The translations under genes and the position numbers were made by a program. From Apodospora peruviana (lineage: Eukaryota > Ascomycota > Sordariomycetes > Sordariales > Lasiosphaeriaceae): 64,000 nucleotides of DNA. The notes beneath the pieces were generated by a model. It was not told the origin of the DNA and did not search any database. It was given only the letters and a program-made list of their open reading frames with translations. The stretch lies in contig JAUEDM010000001.1 of assembly GCA_033439685.1 (NCBI GenBank), positions 682,001 through 746,000 of the forward strand, in the 5' to 3' direction. Shown in pieces: positions 44,497 to 56,400 of the stretch (within the stretch, counting starts at the first letter, position 1; each line of letters starts with the position of its first letter).

Positions 44497-47400
44497 TTAA
44501 ATCCCACCCTCCAAATACTCCGCCTCAGCTCCCTCCTCGCCATCATCCATATCAACATCATGATCATGATCTCCCATCTCGCTAGCAGGCGTCAGGCCCC
44601 TCTTATCTCTTCCCCTCCCGGTGTCAGTAGCAACAGTCCCCGTGCTCCGTGCGCCGAGGAGACTAACCCCGCCAGCATCCGAGCTCGGCGTGACCATCCT
44701 GACACCTTTGCCCTTCCAGCTTTCTCTTCTCGGATTCGCGACAAGTACCTGGGCAGGACAGACGACGATCTCGTCCTCGCCCTGGCCCAAATCGTCGCCC
44801 TTGCGCACGACGAGCGGGAACAAGACGACCCTGACCACGGCGCCGTTGGCCTCTAGCTCTTCGTTTCGTTCCTGATTGTCGCTCTCATCGTCCGCTTTGC
44901 CCGTAAAAGTAGACCGCTCGTTCATCAATGCGGCGTTGAAAGGCAACGTCTCGCTGAGCTCGCCGTTATCATCGTACTGTGGCTGCAGCGGCGGCAGCAT
45001 CTGGTATTCCGCGCGCTGGCAGCGCATTTCCACGGCCAGATCGACAGCTTCCCGCACCACCTTGCGCAGCTGGGTCTGGATCTGTCCTTCTAGATTAGAC
45101 GGCGGCGGTAAAATCTTGGATAAGCTCTGCAGCACGGTCTGCACGACCGCCTCTGTGTCCTGGTCGCGCTGCTTCTTGAACGCCGACCGTCTTGATAGTA
45201 GTGTGAGTGTGACGGCGCGCCATTGCCTAACCGCGTGGGCGGGTGGATTCACTTCTAATAATTGTTTCTCGAGCAGCTTGAGTTTCTGTCGCTGCTCGCG
45301 GTCCATACCGAATAGATACCTGAGGAAAACAAACTCCCAGATCATGGTCATGGTCATCGACATAAAGATGTCCCGGCGCCGGACGCGGTCACCGAGATAA
45401 GTGTCCACGTCGGACCCGTCCAGCACGGCGTTATCGAGCCGGTCAATCAGCTTCTCGTCGTTGATCTCCGATGTTAGTCGACAAGCGCGCATGTCGCTGA
45501 ACTTGCTGAAGCGCAGCACCCACTGGTGCACGTGGGCGCACAGCTGCTGGCACCGGTGGTCGAAGTAGTCGACGTCGTGCACGTCCAAGAAATCGGCACC
45601 GTCACCCGCCGACGGGCGTGACGTCTCGAGGATTTGCTGTTGCAGTTCCCGTATCTGCGCGGCCGAGGCTTCGAGTTGTGCGCGAAGCTGCGCAATCTCG
45701 GCGTCTTTGCTCTGCAGGGTGGTTGTGCGGAACGTCTCGAGTTCGCGGGTGGTGTGCGCGTGCTCGCTCTCAAGGCGGCGGACCTCCTCGTGGTGCTTGA
45801 CGGCTATCGCAGACGTGGAGCTGCGCAGACCCTCGTTAGTCTGCTTGAGGCGCTCAATGACCTCGTTGGCCTCCTGCAGCATGCGCTTGAGGGATTCGAT
45901 CTCGGAGTCGCGTTCGGCGAGCGCACTGGTACTACGCTGGGTGATTGACGTCTCGGTATGCGCGCGCGCCTCGTTAAGCAGGCGGTTCTCCTCGGCCAGC
46001 TGCGCGACGCGCGACTCGAGCTCCAGGACCTGCATGCTCTGGCGGCGGCGCATGCTGTGCGGCCGAGTCGGTGAGCGCGGGGACCCGATGCGGCCCTCGC
46101 CGGAGCCAACCTATTTTGCGTCAGTCAGCATTGGGTTATTCAATTGAGGAACGACAGGAAATAAAACTTACATAGACGTCGGTCATGTCCTTGGCGCGGA
46201 CACGGCCTTCGTTGGCCTGCGGTTGGGGCGTGGTGTTTTGCACAGACCGGGAATTGGCGGCGTCGGGATTGGAGTCTTTGGAGAGGAGCTCTGCGGCCCC
46301 GAGGGCACCCAGGGCTCCCAGGGCGGCTGCGCCAGCAATCAGCGCGGTTTTGTCGGTGTCGCTGCTGGGGCTGGTCTTGGCCTTCTCGGCAAGGTCCCGT
46401 TGGCTGAGGGACACGGACCGCAGATCGCCACTGACACGCTTGTCCACCCGTCGAAGTGGGGGCGTGCCTGTGTACGACCGTAAGCTGCCTGGGCTGTCAG
46501 GCCGTAATCCGTGGTGTGGCTCGGGTGTCCTGAGGCGCGAGATGCTGGTGTTGGACGCGACCCGCCGCGGCGTGGGCTCGGTCGACCGTGATTGGCTGTA
46601 GGTCTGTCTGTGGCTGGTGTCCGAGACACTTCTGTGTGAGTGGCCAGCTGAAGCTGAACTTGAAGAAGCAAGTGCAGCGCCAGCAACCAATCCAGCGGCA
46701 GCAGCACCCACTGTTGTGCTGGTGGACCGCTTCTTGACCGCCAATTTCTCTGGCTCAGGTGTCCTGGGCGGCGGTGAAGGCTCCCGCAGACGGGGCGTTT
46801 CGGGACCCAATTTGTTGTCGCCGCCGAGTGGTGATTTTCTGAACGACCGTCGCTCCTTGTCTTCGCTGGTGCGTGGCGTGTTGCAGGTATTGTTGTCATG
46901 AACATGCCGTGTTGTGATCTGTCCGGATGGGGTTCTCGGAGAATGAGAATGATGGTCCTCGATCCGCTGGGTGTCTCGCAGCTTTGGTGTGCCCTCAAGC
47001 CAGTCCCTCGAGTCGCGCAGGTGCACTCCGCTGTCACGAATCCCCTCTTCATGATGAATGCGCCGTGAAACGTGAGGTGAGTCCGACCCGAAGCCGCTGT
47101 CTCTGTGTGTGTCTCTTGTCGGGGTCCCTATTGTGGCCCCATGGACATGTCGAGAGCTGCCGCCGCTGTGTTGAGGAGTCTCTTTCTTGACTGGCTCCTC
47201 ATCAGACAGCTCTTCTTGTACCGGCGGCAGGCTGGTCACAGAGCGCATGAAATCTGTTATGCTCGAGACTCGCGGGATCCCACGTACGGGTTGATCGTGG
47301 TCCGGCTCGGCGGCCATCGGCACCGGCTTAGTTGTAAATGCCTCTTCGTCCGCAATGTCGTCCGGGAACGAGAACGCGCGTTGGACTGGCTCCGGCGGTG

Positions 47401-50400
47401 GTGACCGTTCCCTTCGCTCCCGTCGTTTCTTCTCAACTGGTGCACCCTGTGCAATCGACTTCGGAATCGTCTCGGAATCCTGACGACCCAAAGTTGTCTT
47501 GACTGGCATGTCTGATAGACCAAGACCAACACCCCTTGTGCTGTCCACTGCCGGCTCCTGAATATCCACACCTCTCGCCGTCGTCGTGACAAGCTCATCA
47601 ATATCCATACTCCTCAATACCTCATGCTCAACCTCCTTCACTTTATCTTTTGTCTGTTCTCCGGTAGTCTCCTCCTCCATCTTCTCATCAGGAACATCCC
47701 AAAACCCATCCGCATTCTCATCCATCCTCGATCCTTCCAGCGGTCTGCGATCAGCCCCTTCCCAGAGAGATGGATCATCAAACAGGTCATCGTCCCTCTC
47801 CGTCCTCTTGTCAATAATCTTCTGTTTTCCGCCCTTCTTTTTCTTTGTCGTTGCCGGCGTTGCTCCACCAAACTTCTGCGCCAGTAGCGCCACACCACCG
47901 GTCAGTGCACCGGCTGCTGCAGCAACTGCGGCCACATCAGCATTGTCCTCCTTCTCCTTTCCTTTCTTTGACCCCTGGGGTGGTACATTCTTCTCAACAG
48001 GCCGTTCCAAGAAAGACGCCGCCAGCTCACGTGCAGGCGGCGATGAAGTCTTGTCCGAAGTTGGCATCTCCGTTTCTGTCTTCACATCCTGGTCGGGCTT
48101 GGGATCCAGGTCCATAGGTTGGCCGCTCAAGTACGAAGCGGCAATATGCAGAGATTTGTGTCGAGATGCCTTAGCTGCAGGTTCTGGCTGGCTTGGCTCG
48201 ACATCGACAGCCACCTTTTCGATAAGTGGCTCTCGGCTGGTCGACTCCAGGTAGGATGCCGCAATATCCCGGGACAGGCGACGGGAGTGCTTCCCGCTAA
48301 CAGTTGAAGGCGCGTCATATTTCTCCTCCTCTTGATGGGTTAGTTCTTCGGTAGCCGTGGTTGGTTTCTGGGTTTTCTCTTCGAGGAAAGAAGCAGCAAT
48401 CTCCCGGGCAGAAACCACCGGTTCTACGATCTCGGTGTCTTCCAATTCAATTGTCTTGGTCCTCTTCCGGAGGACGGGGTAATCGAAAGGCGGATCGTGC
48501 GAGACATGGCTGCTCTGCTGGGCCGGTGTGAGGTCCACATGACTGGTCTTCTCAGACGACTTTGGCATGGCAACGCTCTCAATGATTTTTGATGTCGCGA
48601 ATGCATTTGGACTGTGACTCAATTGCTCGTCCAGCCCTGAGGCCGGACTGGACATCGCTGTCAGCAGCTTTGGCGAAGGTGCGTCTTCGGGGAAGAGAAT
48701 GGGAGGGCTTGAAATGAGGCCGAGACCGATTGTCGTTAGACCGGCAGCTGTTGCAATATGCCCGAGGTCTGGACCTGGCGATTTCCTCAAAGCGTCTGAT
48801 ACCAATGGGTGGACCTCGATCTTCTCGGCGGATAACTGGTCAGCAAGAGGCTGGCTGGTCGTCTTCTGTCCGAAGTAGTCGTCCACGTCGTCAGACTTGG
48901 TAGATGTGTCCTCAGTACCGGGAGACTTCTTGTCAGAAGGATGGATAGCGACCACGTCTGCGATCTGTGGCTGCTCCAAGGTGTTATCCGAAGGATTGTC
49001 ATCTTGTAAGACACGTTGCTGTTGAGGTTCCTCAGCGGGTGTCTCTTCCTCCCACGGTAGAAGTGTGCTCTTGCGCTTCTTCTTGTCCTTCTTAGACTTC
49101 TTGGTAGGAGCAAATCCAAGTTCTTCAACAAGATCGTCGCTGGGAGAGCTAGAAGCAGCAGGGGCCATATCATCGGAAGCAGTCATTCCCCTCTGCTCTT
49201 GCGAACTGTCGACGCCAGAGGACGGCTCGGAGGAGTCGATCTGTTTGCCCTTGCCCTTCTTCTTATCCTTCTTGGACTTCTTAGTGCTGAACTCGGGCAA
49301 ATCGTCCTCTTTGGGTGGTGCCTCCTCAGCCACAAGATCACGATCTGTCTTGGGTTCGCCGGCGATGGGAGCCTCAAGATCCATCAAAGGTTCGGCCGCG
49401 GAGAGAATTTCGGGTAGCACAACAAGTTCTTCTTTCGCGGTGATTGGTGTGGCGCTGCCAGAATCAGATTCGAATGCCCCCTTCTTGCCCCTTTTCTTGT
49501 CCTTCTTGGACTTCTTAACGCTGAACTCGGGGAAATCGTCATCTTTGGATGTTGGTACCTCCTCCGTGACTACATCGAGATCGCGAGCTGTGGGTTGGAC
49601 CTCGTCAAGGCTGGCCAAAGGTTTTGTTGCTGGCACGATCTCAGGGATGACAAATGCTTCTTCTTTGATGGTTGTAGGCGTAGCAGTGCCGGAATCGGTC
49701 TCAAATCCTCCTCCCTTCTTGCCCTTTTTCTTGTCTTTCTTTGACTTCTTGGACAGCACCGACCACTCATCAACAGTTGGCTCAGGCTCTTTGGGCGTTG
49801 TGATATTGTCGTCTTGACTTGCCTCGGCAACGATCGGACCGTCACCCATAGGAATATCTCGGGGCTCTTGAGCCTCAGCGACGTCGGTTGAGATGACTTC
49901 GGGGACGGAGATCACCACTGCTTGAGCGAGAGGAGGCTCTTCTGCGGCAGAGGTCTGGGCACCAGAGGCGGGCTCGGACTCAAATGTGCCTTTCTTGCCC
50001 TTTTTCTTGTCTTTCTTTGACTTTTTAGGTGGTGTCGCCCACTCGTCGACTTCAGCCTGGACATCCTTGGCCTCAGTGGTAGGCTCGAGAGCAGGCTCTT
50101 CAGGCAAGGCCGCAATGCTGCGGTCGGTTGAAGGTTCAGGTTCAACGAGGAGAGCCTCTTCTACAACTGGAGTTTGGCTACTGGAAGCAGGTTCAGAGTC
50201 AAAGGCTCCTTTCTTGCCCTTCTTCTTGTCTCTCTTTGACGTTTTGGCTGGCATCGCCCATTCGTCGTCGGCAGGTTGAACGTCATCTTGCTTGACCTTA
50301 GTGATGGGCCCAAGAGCGGGCTCCTCGATCACGGCCGCCACAGCAGGGACAGGTTCGTCAACGCTTGGGTCAACGGAGAGTTGGGGTATTGACGCCTCAG

Positions 50401-53400
50401 GTTCAACGACAGCAAGTTCTTCCACAACAGCAGGAGTCTGAGCACCAGATACAGGCTCGGAGTCGGTTTGCTTGCCACTTTTGCCTTTTTTCTTGTCTTT
50501 CTTTGACTTTTTGGTTGGCATCGCCCACTCATCCTCCGGCGGCACATCTTCCTTGACTTCAGCGATGATCTCACTGATGGGCTCAAAGGCGGGCTCCTCC
50601 GCAGTAGGCACAACGTCGGCAACGCTTCGGCTGGTTGAAGTAGGCTCCTCAACAAGAGGAGAGACAACTGGTGGCTCCTCCACAATGGCTGGGTTTTGGG
50701 CGCCCAAAGCAGGTTCAGACTCGAAAGCTCCTCCTTTCTTGCCCTTTTTCTTATCCTTCTTCGACTTCTTGGTTGGCACCGCCCATTCGTCATCTGGCTG
50801 CACATCGTCTTGCTTAACTTCGGTGGGCTCTTCGGCCGGCTGCGCATCTTGCTTGGCCTCAGTAATGGCCCCAAGACCTATCGCTCCAGCTAAGGCGGTA
50901 GCTCCACGGAGTGCAATGTCGGCAATGTTATGTCCATCTGAGGCTATAGGTACTTCCACAAGAGCTCGGGACAGTGGTGCCTCTCCCGCAACTGTCGGAG
51001 TCTGGGTACCAGATGCAGGCTCAGAATCGGCAATGATCTTGGAGCCTTTCTTTTTCTTGTCCTTTTTGGACTGCTTGACTGGCATTTCCCACGACTCTTC
51101 AGGCTGCGCCTCAGGTACGGCCTCCCCAGCGGGAGCGACTGCTTCCTCAATCTCCACAGCAGCAACCAAAGGTGATTGAGTTATGTCGACAGGTGCGGTT
51201 GTCGGCTCTGGCACCCCGATTTCTTTTGTGCTGCTGGTAGTCGGCAGTTCCTTCTCAGGAACAAGACTGGGTAGGTCCTTGATCTCAAGCGCCGGTGGTT
51301 GAGATGCCACGACTGGTTCTTCAGCAACGCCTAGTGACAGCTGCTCGGGCTCAGGGACGACTGGCTGAACAAGCTGGCGTTTAGAGCCGAGCTCTTCGTC
51401 GATCGCAGCAGGTTCAGGAACACCTATCACCTCCTCTTGCGCAGGCGTCAAAGTCCCAGAAGCCGGTTCAGAATCAGTTTTGGATCTCTTGCCCTTCTTT
51501 TTCTTGTCCTTCTTTGACTTTTGGGTTGGCATGCCCCATGTTCTCTCTGGTCGAGTATCCTGCGCGTCGAGGGATTCCTTGGCCTGCTCGTCAAAAGCCG
51601 CGGGCTCAGCGAGCACCTCTTGAGAACCGGATGGTGCTTCTGTGCTGAAAGTCTGAGGTTCAGCAACAAGAGCAGGTGTGATAGTGCCGGAGGCCGGTTC
51701 CGAGTCGGTGAGTTTCGAACCCTTCTTCTTGTCCTTCTTGGATTTCTTAACAGGGAAGTCCCAGTTATCCTCAGGCTGCGTCTCTTGTGGTGCAGAATCT
51801 TCAGCAGTGACAGCGGAGGGCCCTTCAACAGTACCGTCCTCAAGGACACTTGTCTGGGGCTCGAGTTCGCGCTCTAAAGATGTGGCTGGTTCCTCAGCCA
51901 GTGGCGTCACCACCCCCGAAGCAGGCTCAGAGTCGGTGAACTTTGAACCTTTGTTTTTCTTGTTTTTCTTGGATTTCTTGACGGGCAGATCCCAAGAGTC
52001 TTGAGGTTGGATCTCTGCCGATGCAGTAGGCTCCTCGGGAATTATGGCAGCAGGCTCCTCCGAAATGATAGCAACAGGCTCTTCAACAGTGGCCTCGTCT
52101 GCAATAATTGTCGGCGGGACATCGAGGTCCCGCTCCAGAGAAGTGGCTGGCTCTTCAGCCAGAGGCGTCGCAGCACCAGAAGCCGGTTCAGAGTTGGTGA
52201 TTTTCGAACCCTTCTTCTTCTTGTCCTTCTTGTCCTTCTTAACCGGGGAGCCCCAAGTCTCATCGGGTTGGGCCTCCTGGACCTCGCGAGGAACGTCGAT
52301 GATAGGCTCTTCTACAACCGGAAGCCCTGTTAGAGGCTCTGCAGAAACGACTGGCTCATCTTCCACGAGAGGCGTCGCAACACCGGAAGCAGGTTCGGAA
52401 TCGGTAACCTTGGACCCCTTCTTCTTTTTGTCTTTCTTGGACTTCCTCACAGGCACGTCCCAGGCTTCCTCAGCCTGGGGCTGCTCAACCTCGACAGGAA
52501 TATCAAGGGCAATGGGCTCTTCGACCACAGCAACATCAGCAGCAGGAGCTAGAGACTCAGGTGCAGGCTCTACGGAAGTGGCTGCTTCCTCAAGGATCGG
52601 TGCTGGCTCCCCCATAGGAGTGTAAAACTCAAGTGGAGTCGCTTCTGGCTCAGGCTCAAGTTCGAGGATCTTAGATCCCTTCTTCTTCTTCTTGTCCTTC
52701 TTAGACTTTTTTGTCGGTGCAGCCCACTCATCTTCAACAACTTCGGCTTCACGTTCAACTTCTGCAGTGGCCGGCTGAATGTCCCTGGAAATATCATCTT
52801 CACCAGCGGCCAGGTCGACCGGAGTTCGTTCAGACTCGAGAGAAGCGGTGACCTCTTCTACAGGTGTCGGAATTTCGGTAGAAGCTGGCTCTGGCTCAGA
52901 CTCAAGAATCTTGGATCCGTTTTTTTTCTTGTCCTTCTTCGACTTCTTTTCCGGAATAGCCCAATTCTCCTCAACTGGAGTTTCCACCTCAGGTTCGGCT
53001 GCTTCGGCAGCTGGCTGGACTCCTTGGGAAACACCATCACCAGTGGCGACGTCGAGGGGAATTTGTTCAGGCTCGAGAGAAGTGGTGACCTCCTCCACAG
53101 GAGTGGTGATGCCGGTAGAAGTGGGTTCAGAATCGGAAACCTTAGATCCCTTCTTCTTCTTGTCTTTCTTGGACTTCTTTGCCGGCGCAGCCCACTCATC
53201 CTTAACAACTTGAGCCTCAGGTTCAAGTGCAGGATCAACTTCCTTAGCGGCTGCCGCCACAATGAATGGGATCTGCTCAGGCTCCTCCGCTGGCGTCACA
53301 AACTCAGCCACAGTCGGCTCTGCATCGATGACCTTGGAACCCTTCTTCTTCTTGTCTTTCTTGGACTTCTTAGTCGTCGGAACAGCCCATTCATCGTCCT

Positions 53401-56400
53401 CAGCAGTTGGCGTCTCCTGTGGCGGTGCTTCGTCGAGGGCCTTCGAAACCAATTCGACAGGATCGGCAGGGGTTGTTGCCTCCGTGGTAACGGGTTCCTC
53501 AAAGACGACCGCAGGTTCCTCGGTAACTGTTGGCTCTTGAGAGATGACGGTTGGTTCTTCGACTGCGGTAGCGGGCTCCTCGACGATAGCAACAGGATAC
53601 TCAACAGCGACGGCAGGCTTTTCAATTGTGGCGGGCTCCTCGACGATAGCAACAGGATACTCAACAGCGACGGCAGGCTTTTCAATTGTGGCGGGCTCCT
53701 CCTCCGTAGTTGGCTCCTGCGAGATGACAGCATGTTCCTCGACTGTGGTAGCGGGCTCCTCGACGATAGCAGCGGGTTCCTCGGTAATGGCGCGGTCCTC
53801 GACAACGACAGCAGGCTCCTCAGAAATTGGTGTCGCGACCCCAGACGAAGAACCTTTCTTTTTCTTGTCCTTTTTCGACTTCTTCGTCTTTGTCGGAACA
53901 GCCCACTCATCCTCGGCAGGTTGCACTTCGACTTCAGGTGCAGATTCAGACACAAATCCGATATCGTGACTTGATTCCGCTGCCGGTAGTGCTTTTTGTG
54001 ATTGCTCTTGAGGAGCAATATTGGCAGCAGCAGCAGCAACAGGAGTTGATGCTCCATCGGCAGGCGACTGCGAATCCCAATCTTCCAGTGACGATGCTTT
54101 CTCGCTCTTGCGCTTCTCTTTCTTGGACTTCTTAGTGATGGCCTCGAACAAGTCTTCCTCCGCGGGTTGAACTGGTGCAACAGGCGTAGGCTCGAAAGAC
54201 TCGGGAACTGTCTCGGCTTGTGGCGTAGATTCGACAGCTTTCTCAGCAACAGCTTCTTCAGTGGTAATAGGGACCTGTTCCTCCTCAGGCGTGATGGCAG
54301 CAGAACCCCGCTTCTTTTTCTTGTCCTTCTTCGACTTTTTAGTTGTAAAGAATTCGGGTTCAGGCTCAGGCTCGGCAGCAGCAGCCTGCTCAACTGTCTC
54401 TTCCTGGACCTCGGTAGATTTCGGTATTATCGACGTCAAAGTTGGTTCAACCACATCCTCAACCTCCTTCCCTTTTTCCACGGGCACAACGTCCTCGCTG
54501 CTTACCAATACGGCAGGCTCAGCCGTCTCTGCCTGCTCTTCAATCTTGTTCTCTGAGACGGCGACTACAAGCTCGTCCTGCACATCGTTGGCGGGAATAT
54601 CCAATTTTTTCTCAATTGAAGGCTGATCCTCCACGCCCAACTCTTTTGTGGCGCTCGGAGCCGACAGCGACAGCTCCTTGTCTTCTCCTCCAGCAGTCGG
54701 CGTGCCATGTTGTACTGTAGGGGTGTTAATGAATTCCTCGGCACCCGACTCGATATCGCTGGTGGGCCACGGCTCCTCCGAGCCCAAGCCCTTCCTCCTC
54801 TTCCTCTTTTCTTTCTTACCTCTCTTGAGCGAGTAGACATGACTCTCCACATCCTCGTCAGCTGGGATCTCGGCAGCAGGAATAACCCGCTCCTTCTCCT
54901 CAGGTTGAGCCGGAGCAGCAGCAGTGCTGGGAGCTGTCTCGGAAATAGTCGAAAGAAGAGACTTCTTGGAGGCTAGAGACGGTGTTGGTGTTGTATTATT
55001 ATTATCATCTGGTGCCACCGCAACTTCGCTCGGATTCAGTGACGGGGGCTCCTCTGCCTCTTCTACAGTGCTGAGCTGGATGAGCGCCCTCTCGATCTCG
55101 CGGGCCGTGAGTGGTGGCCTGTCACTCCGCGATGGCGTGATCGGACCTAGTTCTGGAGATCCCAGGGGCCAAGGTTCTGAACCGCTGCTGGTGCTTGAGA
55201 CGACCTTCTTTTTCTTCTTGTCCTTCTTGGCGCCCTTTTTGATGCTGTAGGGAGACTCCTGGGTGGGCATTTGCTCAGACGACTCGTCGCTAAGTTTGTT
55301 GTCGCTCGAGGAACCTTCGTCCTGCAGGGTGCTTGGCTGCGGCTCATCCGGTAAGTCAATTGAAGCACTTGGCTCTTCGAGACTCTTGGACTCAGATTGA
55401 GGGACAACAATTGATTCCTGTTGAAGGATGTTCTCAGGTGCTGGCAGGGTGGTACCAGTATTGGTGGCGGCAACTTCAGGTTGGGCGACCAATGATTGGG
55501 CAGCTTCAGGTACGTCAACAACAACGGCTTTGCTCGACGACGGCTCGTCAGTTTTACTGGCTGGCGACTCCCAATCAAAGTTATCCTGGACTTTGCTCTT
55601 GCGCTTCTTCTTGTCCTTCTTAGACTTTGTAGTAGAGACAGAGAACTCAGCTTCAGCAGGCTGCTGGATGACGACTGGCTCTGCATCTGGCTGCTGCTGG
55701 GCGCCTATTGGTTGGGCGTCAATACCACTTGGCGATGATTCAGTGGTGCTCTCGAGTGGGGCTGAGAAACCTGAGGCTCCATCGCCGCCTGCTTGGACTT
55801 CCGGGCTCGGCGCCTCGATGACTGGCTCTGGCTCTGTTTCCAATTGGCTTTGTCGCTTCTTCTTCTTGTTGTCCTTCTTGGACAGCTTAGTTGAAAAAGT
55901 GGGGAATTCGTCCTCGACGACAACTGTAGATGTAGCTGCTTCCTCAATTGGAGTTTCCGGGACAGCTTCTTCGGGTATGGGCTCTGAAGACGATGACGCG
56001 GCAGGTAAATACAAAGGAGCAGGCGTCTCTGGAGTTAGTGAAAGGGCCCGTTCAGCAGGTGGAACCAGAGTCTCGACTGCTGCTGAAGTTTCTCCGCCAA
56101 ATACGGCCTTCTCTTCTGAGGCCGACTGTATAAGCTCCTCGGAAACAGGAACAGTCTCAGTAACAGGTGCAGCCGGTATATCAACGACGGCTGGAGACTG
56201 GGTATCCTCAATGACAGCCTTCTCGTCCGCGACCGCCTGTACAAACTCCTCAGAAGCGGGAACAGCCTCAGTCAGTTGCTCAATCGAGCTGTCAGTAACA
56301 GGTCCAGCCGGAATGTCGACTTCCACTAGAGTTTCAATATCCTTAATGCCAGCCTTCTCCTCTGGTATTGGTTGTACAATCTCCTCAGAAGCAGGAGACG

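Noticed and set aside
49060..53900. Regularly spaced repeats as a CRISPR array
   Set aside because: The repeats are coding, imperfect at DNA level, spaced by hundreds of bases, and lie in a eukaryotic gene.
53296..54393. 365-residue minus-strand frame in another phase
   Set aside because: It is an out-of-frame reading of the repeat array (Arg/Leu/Ser-rich) inside the main coding frame.
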